Assembly (NCBI RefSeq): GCF_000472925.1
Contig: NZ_AXAS01000037.1
Coordinates: forward strand, 24,728-88,727
Direction: 5' to 3'
Length of the DNA stretch: 64,000 nt
DNA from: Bradyrhizobium sp. Ec3.3
Lineage (GTDB): Bacteria; Pseudomonadota; Alphaproteobacteria; Rhizobiales; Xanthobacteraceae
The notes below the pieces were generated by a model. It saw only the letters and a program-made list of their open reading frames with translations. It had not been told where the DNA came from and made no database searches. How positions within the stretch are numbered: position 1 is the stretch's first letter; every line of letters starts with the position of its first letter. Positions 45,530-54,793 of the stretch are shown here, piece after piece. The translations under genes and the position numbers were made by a program.

Positions 45530-47454
45530 TCACATGCCCATCTCGGGATTCATTCCGCTAACAATGCCAGCGCCGTACGCAGCGTCGCGCGACACGATGG
45601 TCGGTCGGTTTGTCCAAGGCGTCTCAAGCGGCAGGCGTCGACCATTGCTTATTTTGATCGAGCAGGGCGAAGATGCGGTCGGCTGACCGATGAGATATCC
45701 TTGGACTTCATCACAGCTGGTTTGGCGCAAATACCCGAGCTGCTCGATTGTCTCGACGCCTTCCGCGACCACGCCAAGGTGTAGATCCTGCGCCAGCGTG
45801 ATCATTGATTCTACGACAGCCGCGCTATCCGGCCGTGTCAGCATGTTGCGTATAAAGGACTGATCGATTTTGATGCGGGTATATGGCAATTTTAGCAAAT
45901 AGGTCAGCGACGCGTTATTTCGATTTCAAGACGGCCAGGGGCTCTGGCCTGCGCCAGGGCCTGCACGATTGTTTGCAGTATGCTGGTGTTATGAAATTGA
46001 GCTGCAGAGAAATTCACGGCGATCCTGAAATCAGAGGGCCAGTTCGACAGCGTAGAGCAGGCGCGTTGGACCACCCACTCACCGATCGGGTGGATCAATC
46101 CGGTTTCCTCGGCAATTGGAATGAACTCAGCCGGCGAAAGGACTCCCCGGACAGGGTGTTTCCAGCGCAGCAAGGCCTCAAAGCCGGTTACTCGGTTCTT
46201 GCGAATATCAAAGAATGGTTGGTAGACGAGAAAAAGCTCGTCTCGCCCGATCGCCTCCTCCAGATCCCGTTGCAGCGCTCTCCGATCGCGCGCGGATTTG
46301 TCGTCGCTGACTTCAAAGAAGCGAACCGTCCCGGGCCCCGCTTTTTTGCGCGATAGAGCGCAGGGTCGGCATTTTTCAGGAGCTCATGAGGTGTATTGCC
46401 GTCGCGAGGGGCCAACACGATTCCGACGCTCGTCGCGCCCGCGATCTCGCATCGTTCGATCAGGAATGGCTCGCCGAAAGCGCCGACGAACTGCTCGGCG
46501 ATTTCCAACGCATCTCCTACTTTGGCCAGATTGGTCATGATCAGCGCAAATTCGTCTCCGCCGATCCGCGCGACAGTATCGGTCTCACGCGCGCATCGCT
46601 GCAGTCTTGCCGCGGCCTGAATGAGAAACCCATCTCCTGCGGGGTGGCCGAATTTGTCGTTCACTTCCTTAAAGCGATCGAGATCGAGGAGAAACACCGC
46701 GAACTCCTCGCCCGAGCGAGCGAGCCGGTTGAGGGCAGCTTCGAGGCTTTCGTTGAAGGCGAAACGGTTCGGCAACTGGGTCAGGGGATCCCGCCGGACC
46801 CTCTTTTCGGCCTCCAATTGAGCAATGGTGCGTTTCGTGAATTCGAAAGAATGGGCGAAAACGCCGGCCATAGGCCACAACGAGGATAGCGACGAGCAGA
46901 TAAACGAAATCGCCGTTTCTGCCGAGGCAAATTGCCGTCCCCGCGAAAATCGGAGCCGTGAATGCAACCGCCGCCACGGGAATCGTAGCGAAAGCGAATG
47001 CTCCGCCCGCGAGCATCCCGGAGCAAAGACATGTGATCACGAGTTGGCCACCATTGGAGGCGTCGGCGAAGAAAGCCACCGGAACGATCGCCCAGGCGGT
47101 CCCAAGAACGAATGCATTTCGCACCAGCCGATGCATGGCCTGTCGGGAGACGAACTGCGGCTTCCTAATTCGTCGTGATAAACGCGCCTTCAGGCCTATC
47201 GATAACGCGCCGCAAACGACGGCAGCTGCCCAGATTAGGGCATAGTTTCTGTTGGGCGAGTGCCAGAGAGCAATCGCAAGCACCGTCGCATTGCAGGCGT
47301 TCGCCAGCATTATGCCCAGGGAATAACCAAGCACGAGGGAAATCTGCTCCGCGCGAATGTGCCCTGCGACCGCTTCATCGGTCGCTGGGCCGCCAAAAGC
47401 CGCCAGATCCCCCGCGAATAGCTTCGAGAGATTCGAGCTCAGATATGTCCTCAT
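45530..47454 (-). pseudogene. GGDEF-EAL cyclic-di-GMP protein, broken by several frameshifts
   Basis: The pieces lie in order on the minus strand. A membrane sensor domain with about six helices starts at MRTYLSSNLSKLF (47454). A GGDEF domain follows at ~46850-46330 in another frame, with DPLTQLPNRFAF, DLDRFKEVNDKFGH and RIGGDEFAL. The EAL domain starts GFEALLRWKHPVRGVL (46173-45904), and the last part, KIDQSFIRNM and AEGVETIEQLGYL (45898 down), is in a further frame. At least three frameshifts separate the parts, so no full protein is made. The gene once combined cyclic-di-GMP synthesis and hydrolysis modules. Confidence 0.85.
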
Positions 47455-48094
47455 CTGGGACCCCCGCGGGGCTGGCTCTAACGTTGCCGCCAGTGCTGGA
47501 AGGTCGCGGCAAACATTTGAGAAAAGATAAATTCTCGAAGTTCGCCACGTCCGGCGCAGCATGGGGCGGCCGAGCTCATTCTCTAACGGTGGCTAAGGGG
47601 GCCGAGAGCTGGGCCGACCCCCGTATCCTCTGTCACCGCAAACGCGAGGGCGCAGTTCTGCGCGTTGCGTACTGACCTATCTTTAATCGATCGCCGAATT
47701 CAGCTAACCGGCCATGATGGCAGCTTGTGCGCTACCCTGAATTAGACGGTAGGGCGGTATGAGATCGACCGTGCTCTACGAAAAGATCGCGAACGCATCG
47801 CAAGTTACGGCGGCCTGCGCCGACGACCTTCTCTCTCGATTAGATCGGTAGGATGACGCAGCTTGTGCCAATCGTGGCTGCGCGACATCTCGCCGCTTCC
47901 CCGCTCCATATCCGATAGAACGAAGGAATGCTGCGGGTTCACCGCAAGAAACGCACGATACGACCGCAAGGGCAGGTCTAATGTTGCCAAGGCCAATAGA
48001 GGTGATGTGTGGGCAGGACGATCTCCGCATTCCCCTAACCGATGTCCCATTCCCGAGACCTAAGTACGAGCGCTCCCTCGCTCCTACGGAGCTC
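47455..48094. other. Intergenic, no recognised gene
   Basis: 640 bases between the GGDEF-EAL relic and the second tiny membrane peptide. Nothing was recognised apart from random open frames. Confidence 0.35.
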
Positions 48095-48193
48095 ATGCGC
48101 AATCGTGACCTTGTGTCCGACAGCTTCCTGACACTGACCGCGATCAGTCTGATGGTGCTCTGCTCGAGCCTGCTCGCCTTTGCGTTCACTTAA
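48095..48193 (+). CDS. Tiny membrane peptide, copy 2
   Basis: A 32-residue peptide, MRNRDLVSDSFLTLTAI then SLMVLCSSLLAFAFT, with one transmembrane helix and a GGAG just before the ATG. It is paralogous to the peptide at 27633 and ends in the same LCSSLLAFAF. It is followed 90 bases later by the ferredoxin-NADP reductase gene on the same strand, while copy 1 follows the hydrogenase cluster, so both sit next to redox genes. Confidence 0.55.
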   Translation: MRNRDLVSDSFLTLTAISLMVLCSSLLAFAFT

Positions 48194-48282
48194 AGCGACG
48201 CGCTCGTTGCGTTTCGCCTTGACTATGATCTTTTCGGAAAACAGGTGCCCGGATCACACTCTAACCTCGCGGGAGCGGTGAG

Positions 48283-49047
48283 ATGAGCAATTTCAGCCAG
48301 GAAAGCGTGCTGAGCGTCCATCACTGGACCGACAATCTCTTTAGCTTCACCACCACGCGCAATCCATCGTTCCGCTTCCGCAGCGGCGAATTCACCATGA
48401 TCGCGCTCAAGGTCGACGAAAAGCCGCTGCTGCGCGCCTACGGCCTCGCCAGCGCCCATTACGACGACCGGCTGGAGTTCTTCTCGACCAGAGAGCCGAA
48501 CGATCCCTTAACCTCGCGTCTGCAGCATTTGAAGGAGGGTGACAAGATCATCGTGAGCCGCAAGGCGACCGGAGCGCTGGTCATCGACAATCTCGAGGAT
48601 GGGCGCAATCTCTATCTGGTCGGCACCGGCACCGGCCTTGCCCCGCTCCTCAGCGTGATCAAGAATCCCGAAACCTATCTACGGTTCGAAAACGTCGTGC
48701 TGCTGCATGGCTGCCGCCGCGTCGCCGAGCTTGCCTATGGCGAGATGATCACGGAAAAACTGCCGAGCGACGAGCTGCTCGGCGACTTCGTGCGCTACCA
48801 GCTGATCTATTATCCGACCGTGACCCGCGATCGTTTCTGCAACTGCGGCCGGATCACCGAGCTGATCGCGTCAGGCAGGCTATTCACGGAAATCGAGCTG
48901 CCGGAACTTGAGCCGCAGCATGACCGCGTCATGATCTGTGGCAGCGCCGCCCTGGCGCGCGATACCCGCGAGCTGTTGGTGGGGAGGGGCTTTGTTGAAG
49001 GCAGTCACGGCAAGCCCGCGCAATTCGTGGTCGAAAACGGCGTTTGA
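48283..49047 (+). CDS. fpr: Ferredoxin/flavodoxin-NADP+ reductase
   Basis: A 254-residue FNR of the short bacterial (Fpr) type. The FAD-binding motif is RAYGLASA, the NADP-binding motif is YLVGTGTGLAPLLS, and the CGSAALARDTRELL block near the C-terminus is also present. It exchanges electrons between NADPH and ferredoxin or flavodoxin and could feed nitrogenase or redox defence. GGGAG precedes the ATG. No sigma-54 element was found upstream. Confidence 0.92.
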   Translation: MSNFSQESVLSVHHWTDNLFSFTTTRNPSFRFRSGEFTMIALKVDEKPLLRAYGLASAHYDDRLEFFSTREPNDPLTSRLQHLKEGDKIIVSRKATGALVIDNLEDGRNLYLVGTGTGLAPLLSVIKNPETYLRFENVVLLHGCRRVAELAYGEMITEKLPSDELLGDFVRYQLIYYPTVTRDRFCNCGRITELIASGRLFTEIELPELEPQHDRVMICGSAALARDTRELLVGRGFVEGSHGKPAQFVVENGV

Positions 49048-49320
49048 ACCGTAGCCCTTGATTGTGTGAGGTCGGCCAGAGCCTGAACTATACCGTCGCC
49101 CGTCGGTGGCCCTGAAAGCGTGCTTGTTGCCGGCTCGGAAGTTCGGCACCTTTGGCGATCTGGCCGCGCACTTTGCTCACGCGCATTCGAAGGAGCGTTC
49201 AAGGGGCGGGATATTCGCGACCGATGTTGCGTGTGGATGGAAAACTACATCGAAAAGAAAAATGAGCCGGCGCTCGATTCGTTGGTGCAAGAATTTAGAG
49301 CGCATTACATCAGTCATCCG

Positions 49321-49480
49321 TTAACAAGCCGGATTGAGCTGGGCCTGGCAAGCGAGCTTTCGCCATAGCAATCCCAGGAACAGCCACAATAAATCCCTGA
49401 GCCACGCGAGGATGCGGCGCAAGTTGTGGCCGACGGCTGAGAGGATGACGTTGGCGGCGTCGCCGGCGCGGCCTAGCTTG
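49321..49480 (-). mobile_element. IS transposase C-terminal remnant
   Basis: The minus strand reads GRAGDAANVILSAVGHNLRR, then ILAWLRDLLWLFLGLLWRKL, ending at a natural stop. This is the conserved C-terminus of IS5/IS1182-type transposases (GDAANAVLAAVGYNFRRLLAWL). The rest of the element is missing, cut at about 49481. Confidence 0.75.
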
Positions 49481-49491
49481 TCTCATAGACG

Positions 49492-49520
49492 TTGAGTGTA
49501 TAAAAAGAGCGATCTATGAT
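49492..49520 (+). promoter_or_regulatory. Sigma-70-type promoter of a candidate small RNA
   Basis: TTGAGT and TATGAT are separated by exactly 17 bases. Transcription would start near 49527, about 100 bases before a strong terminator. Confidence 0.5.
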
Positions 49521-49526
49521 AGAATC

Positions 49527-49627
49527 GACTTGCTCTATGGTCGAGATGTACTCGGTTTTGAGCACGATGCAGATCCTTGGTAAAGGATCCCACTTGCCCC
49601 GCGCTCATGGCGCGGGGCCTTTTATTC
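49527..49627 (+). ncRNA. Candidate small RNA, ~100 nt
   Basis: This is bounded by a good promoter and an intrinsic terminator, with no ORF between. The middle folds into a hairpin (GATCCTT and AAGGATC with a four-base loop at about 49572-49589), followed by the terminator stem. I cannot assign it to a known RNA family. It starts directly after the IS remnant, so it may be an island-specific transcript. Confidence 0.45.
49597..49627 (+). terminator. Intrinsic terminator
   Basis: CCCCGCGC and GCGCGGGG form a perfect 8-bp GC stem with a 5-base loop, followed by CCTTTTATT. This is the clearest factor-independent terminator in the window. Confidence 0.85.
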
Positions 49628-49903
49628 GTGCCGGAGATCGAACATTCAGGGGAGGCGCTTAGTGCTTATTTTTGGCCCGAACCTAACCCGCTCTGATGAA
49701 GAGCAGATGAGCGTGGGTGCGTCGAATTGCAAAAGACAATGAGGAGATGTGACCAGGACTATCCACGTCAGCGTCGCCACCGCACTCGGCGCTCCGTTCA
49801 TTTACACCTCCTTCGGTAGACCCATGAGTGCGCAGCTCGACATGCGTTCTGGGGATAATGTGGCTCCTTGTAAGCAGGGGCCTCCAAGCCGGAAAATGCC
49901 AGG

Positions 49904-50074
49904 ATGGAGTTTAAGCTGGAGCGGATCGAAGAGATTCGTCGTCGCTACAAGAAAGTGTTCGGAGAAGACATTTCGGTGGGTGACGCTCGTCATATGGCGC
50001 GCCGACTTATCAACTTGTACCAAAGAACTCGACGAGCGGGCGGGGCCGCCGCTATGTCCGGAGCAAGGCGCTGA
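49904..50074 (+). CDS. Short conserved-looking protein, 56 residues
   Basis: The frame starts MEFKLERIEEIRRRYKKVFG and contains EDISVGDARHMARRLINLYQRT. The pattern (K/R-rich helix, YKKxFGxxIS, then xARxMAxRLIxLY) resembles small helical proteins often found on integrative and conjugative elements. The composition is strongly protein-like. The ribosome site is weak. The function is unknown. Confidence 0.45.
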   Translation: MEFKLERIEEIRRRYKKVFGEDISVGDARHMARRLINLYQRTRRAGGAAAMSGARR

Positions 50075-50302
50075 ATGAGGCGCTCTAGGTGTGCTCTTGA
50101 AGGTTCTGCTGCTGTTAGCGGCGTCGCCGCGGGGAGTATACCCGTGCGTATCGGGCGAATGCGTTGAAATCCGTCCGCGCGCTTCCGTGCGATCGACTCC
50201 GACGTTCAGCTCGTCCCTATCCGCAATAGAGCGTCCATTGTTATGATAAGGATGCAATAGGACGATTCCTCCGCCTTCGGCGCCAGCCAAAAAGCAGTTG
50301 GC

Positions 50303-51745
50303 CTAGACTGGCCATGGAAGCGAGTAGGTCTTCAACTGCGTGAAGCTACGCATTGCTTCCAGCACACCCTCCTTGTGCCCGAGTCCGGACTGCTTGATCC
50401 CCCCGAACGGGGTCAATTCGGTGCGATATCCGGGAACTTCCCATACGTTGACGCAGCCAACGGCGAGACCGTCGATGAGCTTCGTCACATGATCGAGCCG
50501 GTTGGAGCAGACTCCGGCAGAAAGTCCGAACTTGGTCGCGTTGGCGATCGATATGATCTGATCAACATCGTTCGGACAACGGATGATCGGCAGCACAGGT
50601 CCGAATGTTTCTTCAATAACCAGTTCGGACCTTGGTGAGACATGGTCCAACAGGGTGGGCGGATAAGATGCGCCGTCAGGTACGTTGCCGAGCAATAGAG
50701 TAGCACCAGCATCGACGGCATCGGTAACGCGCCGAGCAATCAGTTCGGCCGCCTCTTGATTGATGACGGTGCCGAGGTCAACCGATGGATCGCTCGGATC
50801 GCCGGTCGAGAGCTTCCGCATGTGATGGAGCGCCCGCTCGGCAAATTCGTCGGCAATCGAGTCAACCACGAGCGCCCGCTTGACAGCTGTACATCGTTGC
50901 CCCGAATTCTTGATCGCTCCTTGAACAGCCAGATGCGCCGCCCGATCAACATCGGCATCTTCAAGCACAATGATCGGATCGTTTCCACCGAGCTCCAAGA
51001 TGAGCTTCCGGTAACCGGCCCGTTCCGCAATGTGATGCCCAACGCGAACGGAGCCGGTAAATGTCACCAGCTCCGCATCGGGATCGGTGAACATCGCATC
51101 TGCCAAGCCGTGGGGGGCCCCTGTCACGATCGAAAGCATACCCTCCGGAAGGCCTTGCTCGTACAGAATCCTGCCAAGCGCCAGAGCAGTCAACGGCGCC
51201 CGCTCAGACGGCTTCAGGACCACGCGGTTGTTCGTCGCAATGGCGGGAGCGAGTTTATGGCTGACGAGATTGAGAGGATGGTTAAAAGGCGTGATAGCGG
51301 AGATCGCACCGGCGAGCGGTGTGCGCATGGAAAAAATGCGCCGATCATGGGGGGTTACGCCAATGTCAGATGGATAAATCTCGCCCTCGCTCTGGATCAA
51401 GGTGTGGGCAGCAAATGACCAGACATCGCAAGCACGCCCGGTTTCATGCAAAGAGTCCTTCAGGCAGAGGCCGGTTTCTGCCGTGATAAGCCGAGCAAAC
51501 CGGTCTTGATCTCTCCTAACAGCGCTTGCCGTCCCCAGGAGGATATCCGTTCGTTCGCGGCGCGTGAGCCGAGGATGAGTCCGCGCAGCTATCTCAAATG
51601 CTTGGCGTGCATGCTCCGGTCTGGCCTGCGGGACGCTGCCAAGAAGCATTCCTGTGAATGGATTGCGGACTTCGATGGTCGCGTCCGAGTGGGCAGGCGC
51701 GCCCGCGATGAGCATTGGATGATAGTCTTGATCGTTATCGTGCAT
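50303..51745 (-). CDS. phnY: Phosphonoacetaldehyde dehydrogenase-like aldehyde dehydrogenase
   Basis: A 480-residue NAD(P)-dependent aldehyde dehydrogenase. It has the catalytic cysteine in NSGQRCTAVKR and the general-base glutamate in ELGGNDP. FTGSVRVG is the cofactor loop. ISAITPFNHPLNLVSHKLAPAI, NVWEVPGYRTELTPFGGIKQSG and the end SFTQLKTYSLPWP closely follow PhnY, which oxidises phosphonoacetaldehyde to phosphonoacetate. ATG 51745 is chosen; the frame is open to 51844. It is the last gene of a minus-strand trio with a phosphonopyruvate-decarboxylase-like enzyme, so the two would act in sequence. Confidence 0.8.
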   Translation of the reverse strand: MHDNDQDYHPMLIAGAPAHSDATIEVRNPFTGMLLGSVPQARPEHARQAFEIAARTHPRLTRRERTDILLGTASAVRRDQDRFARLITAETGLCLKDSLHETGRACDVWSFAAHTLIQSEGEIYPSDIGVTPHDRRIFSMRTPLAGAISAITPFNHPLNLVSHKLAPAIATNNRVVLKPSERAPLTALALGRILYEQGLPEGMLSIVTGAPHGLADAMFTDPDAELVTFTGSVRVGHHIAERAGYRKLILELGGNDPIIVLEDADVDRAAHLAVQGAIKNSGQRCTAVKRALVVDSIADEFAERALHHMRKLSTGDPSDPSVDLGTVINQEAAELIARRVTDAVDAGATLLLGNVPDGASYPPTLLDHVSPRSELVIEETFGPVLPIIRCPNDVDQIISIANATKFGLSAGVCSNRLDHVTKLIDGLAVGCVNVWEVPGYRTELTPFGGIKQSGLGHKEGVLEAMRSFTQLKTYSLPWPV

Positions 51746-51859
51746 GCCATAACTCGATTGTTTGCGCCTATTTAAAATCCGAGACAGGTCTCGCGTTGCT
51801 TCGAAGTAGCTTGTTAGCCCATAACAACCAGGTTCCCCCTCCAAACAGAGCGATGAAAA

Positions 51860-53044
51860 TCAGGCATACGTCCGACCATAGAACTGTGACGCCAGTCCCT
51901 TTATGCCGGCGGTCGCGGGCTCGTTACGGCGAATGCTGACACAGCGCTGAAAGATAGTTTTGTTCTGCAGGGGAGAATATCGACTCGTGACGCGGGGAAG
52001 CTGAGAGGGATGGAGGCGGTTGACTTTGCAGACCACGAAGTGAGGCCCCCTACGCTGAGAGCATTGCCGCATGATTGTCGCGATATTCTCGGCTCGCTCA
52101 CAGCGGGTAGCCGTTTGATACCCGCAGGCGGACGCGACGACTTCGAGAGACGTCGTTCGTGACGTCGAGAGCTGACCGCCTGTCGAAACATACCCTTCGT
52201 TGTCCAGCACCACATGCATGAGATTCTGGGGGCTGGCATAGCCAATAGTCGATAGAATCCCCATGTGCATGAGCACGCCGCCGTCTCCATCCAATGCCAG
52301 GACGGGTCGGGCAGGCGAGGCCAGCGCGAGCCCTGCTGCGACCGCGCTACAATGCCCAAGGGAGCCCTGCATGTAGAAATTCAGAGGACGATCTTGGACA
52401 CGGAACAGCTCACGCGAGATGAACCCGGTTGTAGAGACAATGAGAGTGTCGTTTTGGAGCTGCTGGCAAATCAACTCTATGGCTTGCCCGACACTGAGCC
52501 CGTAATGGATTGCATCAGCTCGTGGTTCAGCCGCGCTGCAGTCGGATAGCTGGCCTTGCCGGAAGAGCAATGCAAACGGGGCAGAGCGATGAAATTCATC
52601 GTTGCCGCGCGCGAGCGCGTGATCCAAGCCGGACTCGGTCCCATCGAAGTCACACCATTCAATGGAGAGCTCGTTCAAGAGAGTTTTTGTCTTGGCACCC
52701 ATGATCGCGTGTTGTGGCTCGTCGACAGATTCGTCGGGGTGGCCGCGAACGGACAAGAGGAGCAAGAGCGGAATTTTGTTGACCATCAACAGAGATGTAA
52801 GCGGGTTGATGATATTGCCGAGCCCAGAGTTTTGAAGCGCAACGACGCCTCGCTGTCCTGAGAGAACCGCGCCAGCAGCTAGCGCAATTGCGCTGCCTTC
52901 ATTGGCCGCAGGCACGGCCAGGAATCCAGGAGAGTCAGCCACTTGCTCAAATAGATCGCCAAAGATGGAACACGGTACCCCAGAAAAAATGCTGTACCCA
53001 GCCGCGCGGATCTTCGACAACAGAACGCGGGTTGGAATAGACAT
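51860..53044 (-). CDS. Phosphonopyruvate (or sulfopyruvate) decarboxylase-like, ThDP-dependent
   Basis: A 394-residue ThDP enzyme in the single-chain Ppd layout. The N-terminal PYR domain has FSGVPCSIFGDLFE, the activating glutamate in PAANEGSAIALAAG, and ALQNSGLGNIINPLTSLL. The C-terminal PP domain has the ThDP motif LDGDGGVLMHMG followed by VVLDNEGY. Ppd converts phosphonopyruvate to phosphonoacetaldehyde; sulfopyruvate decarboxylase is a close relative, so the substrate needs testing. The frame is open to 53134, but ATG 53044 (MSIPTRVLLSKI) fits family N-termini. No PEP phosphomutase gene lies in the window. Confidence 0.8.
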   Translation of the reverse strand: MSIPTRVLLSKIRAAGYSIFSGVPCSIFGDLFEQVADSPGFLAVPAANEGSAIALAAGAVLSGQRGVVALQNSGLGNIINPLTSLLMVNKIPLLLLLSVRGHPDESVDEPQHAIMGAKTKTLLNELSIEWCDFDGTESGLDHALARGNDEFHRSAPFALLFRQGQLSDCSAAEPRADAIHYGLSVGQAIELICQQLQNDTLIVSTTGFISRELFRVQDRPLNFYMQGSLGHCSAVAAGLALASPARPVLALDGDGGVLMHMGILSTIGYASPQNLMHVVLDNEGYVSTGGQLSTSRTTSLEVVASACGYQTATRCERAENIATIMRQCSQRRGPHFVVCKVNRLHPSQLPRVTSRYSPLQNKTIFQRCVSIRRNEPATAGIKGLASQFYGRTYA

Positions 53045-53114
53045 GTCGTGCTCACGCGATTCACGAGAGGAGCGGCGGAGTAAGTCGCTCCCCAAAGCGG
53101 TAGAGTCATAAGCG

Positions 53115-54191
53115 TCAGGCGATCTTTTTCGCAACGATGAGGCTGCGATTGCAGATGGATTTGTGGTAGTCGATCTCCTGGAAGCCGGTGCTCTCGAGCA
53201 TGACCCGCATGTCCTCGAAGGAGTAACAGCAGCCCTCGTACCCCGTCGTAAGCAGCACGGAATATTCTGCTTCGGCAGCCGGAGACGGGTGGCCTCCGCG
53301 GTCGTCAGGGTGGCAGCTGTAAATTGCTATGCGACCGCCGCAAGTAATGCTGTCGAAAGACTTGCTCAGGAGCAGTTGGACCTTGTCAGGTCCCCAATTG
53401 TGAAGGACGTGCGAATAGAGGTGCAGGCTGGCGTCCCGGGGCAGGGGGTCGACGAACATGTCGCCAGCTATGACATGGGCACGACCCGGGTACAAATTGC
53501 GGTCAGTGAGACAGCTCCTTGCAAGTTGATCAACGGGTGGACGCTCAAAGATCGTTGCCGAGAGTGAAGAATAGCGCATCAACAAATGCGCAGAATAGAC
53601 GCCTGATCCACCACCTACATCGAGCAAAGAAGTATCGTTCGTGCAGTCAAGCAGCTTCGCGAGGTGCGGAGCAAAGATCCGTCCGCGTTCCTCCATGCCT
53701 CGTGTGTTCAGATCGGCAAACTCATCCGTCTGCATCAATGCGTCCCAGGTCTTGGTTACGCCGCGCTCAATGTGCCAGGTGTCCGAGCCGTCTTGTCGCA
53801 GGATCTCATAAAGTTCCCGAACAGAAGGCTTATACTTCATCGTTGCAATATACGAGGTGATGTTGTCCGCGGAATTGCCACTCAGATACTGAACGGCGCT
53901 GGCCGTTGCGTGCAGCCGGCCGGATTGGTTGGAGATGAGGCCCCATGATTCGAGGAGTCGAACCATGGTCCGCGTTGGCCGCTCCCGAAGAGAGAAATGG
54001 AGTCGCAGTTCCGCCTCGGTGGCCGGGTGACCGTCCAGGTAAGTAAAGAGATCAAGCCATGAGACCGCGGCGATATAGAGATCCGCGGCATACGAGCTGT
54101 CGCGCCACTTGATAATTTGTGAGATATCGGGAGGGTAGACAGAGGCGGCTTCAGAGAAATGGGCGCGTGACGTCAGTGCAGACGATTGCAT
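53115..54191 (-). CDS. O-methyltransferase (COMT-like family 2)
   Basis: A 358-residue SAM methyltransferase with an N-terminal winged-helix dimerisation domain (LDLFTYLDGHPATEAELRLHF) and a C-terminal catalytic domain. SAM motif SLLDVGGGSGVYSAHLL is near residue 190, AGDMFVDPLP follows, and the catalytic His is in HVLHNWGPDKVQLLL. Such enzymes are frequent tailoring enzymes in secondary metabolism. It is the first gene of the trio, 70 bases before the Ppd-like gene. ATG 54191 has AAGGA ten bases upstream; a TTG at 54200 is an alternative. Confidence 0.85.
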   Translation of the reverse strand: MQSSALTSRAHFSEAASVYPPDISQIIKWRDSSYAADLYIAAVSWLDLFTYLDGHPATEAELRLHFSLRERPTRTMVRLLESWGLISNQSGRLHATASAVQYLSGNSADNITSYIATMKYKPSVRELYEILRQDGSDTWHIERGVTKTWDALMQTDEFADLNTRGMEERGRIFAPHLAKLLDCTNDTSLLDVGGGSGVYSAHLLMRYSSLSATIFERPPVDQLARSCLTDRNLYPGRAHVIAGDMFVDPLPRDASLHLYSHVLHNWGPDKVQLLLSKSFDSITCGGRIAIYSCHPDDRGGHPSPAAEAEYSVLLTTGYEGCCYSFEDMRVMLESTGFQEIDYHKSICNRSLIVAKKIA

Positions 54192-54280
54192 TTGCCGCAA
54201 GTCCTTAGAAAGATTTGTATCTGTGGATGAGTTATTGCTGATCTCGGCAAGCTCTAGCCCGACATTCGGCCAGCAATCAG

Positions 54281-54296
54281 TGACACACGTGCGTCA
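54281..54296. promoter_or_regulatory. 16-bp palindrome, candidate operator
   Basis: TGACACACGTGCGTCA is symmetric apart from one base pair (TGAC-N-CACGTG-N-GTCA). It lies 90 bases upstream of the O-methyltransferase ATG, in the divergent region shared with the monooxygenase operon. Confidence 0.45.
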
Positions 54297-54777
54297 TTTA
54301 GATCAATTGCTAGTATTGGTAGTTGACCTTTCGCAAACTCTTGCATCCCGCACGATGTTGTAGGAGTGGCGGCCAAGCTCCGAAAATCACAAGCTGCTCA
54401 TGCGAACCAACAATCGTAGGGCTCGGCAATCCATATCTGAGGAGCACTTTTGGATATGCTTAGCGATTATACGGTCGCGACGCTCGTTCGAGGCAGTGCA
54501 AGAGGTTGCCAGCACCGAATTTGGTTGGCGCGCAACCGCTTGTGTGCGCTTATCGCTCGCATTCCGGTCGCGGCCGGATCGCTGTCGCGTTGTAGCGAAA
54601 TGCATCCGGCTTTAGAGCGCGGTCTTCTCGACTCATCGAAAATGCTGCGACTCGCATTGGTGGCGCTGTCGCACCTCGGACGTGTGTCGCAACTGCTTCA
54701 AAGCGCGTGAGGCACCGCAATCGATCGCGGACGTCTAGTCGTTGTCTTTACGGTTGACCATCGCGACCTGTGGGTGC
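54297..54777. other. Divergent intergenic region, no recognised gene
   Basis: This lies between the minus-strand phosphonate-type trio and the sigma-54 promoter. A near-match NifA site TGT-N10-ACG is at 54667-54682. Short frames here have no family resemblance. Confidence 0.4.
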
Positions 54778-54793
54778 TGGTACGATACTTGCT
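54778..54793 (+). promoter_or_regulatory. Sigma-54 (-24/-12) promoter of the monooxygenase operon
   Basis: TGGTACGATACTTGCT has exact GG-N10-GC spacing and differs from the fixBCX promoter (TGGTACGACACTTGCT) by one base. It ends 39 bases before the ATG at 54833. Confidence 0.75.

Noticed and set aside
49237..49368. A 43-codon ORF after fpr
   Set aside because: Its second half is antisense to the transposase remnant, and there is no independent support.
49749..50078. A 109-codon plus-strand frame
   Set aside because: Composition looks random; the protein-like frame here is the 56-codon ORF in a different frame.
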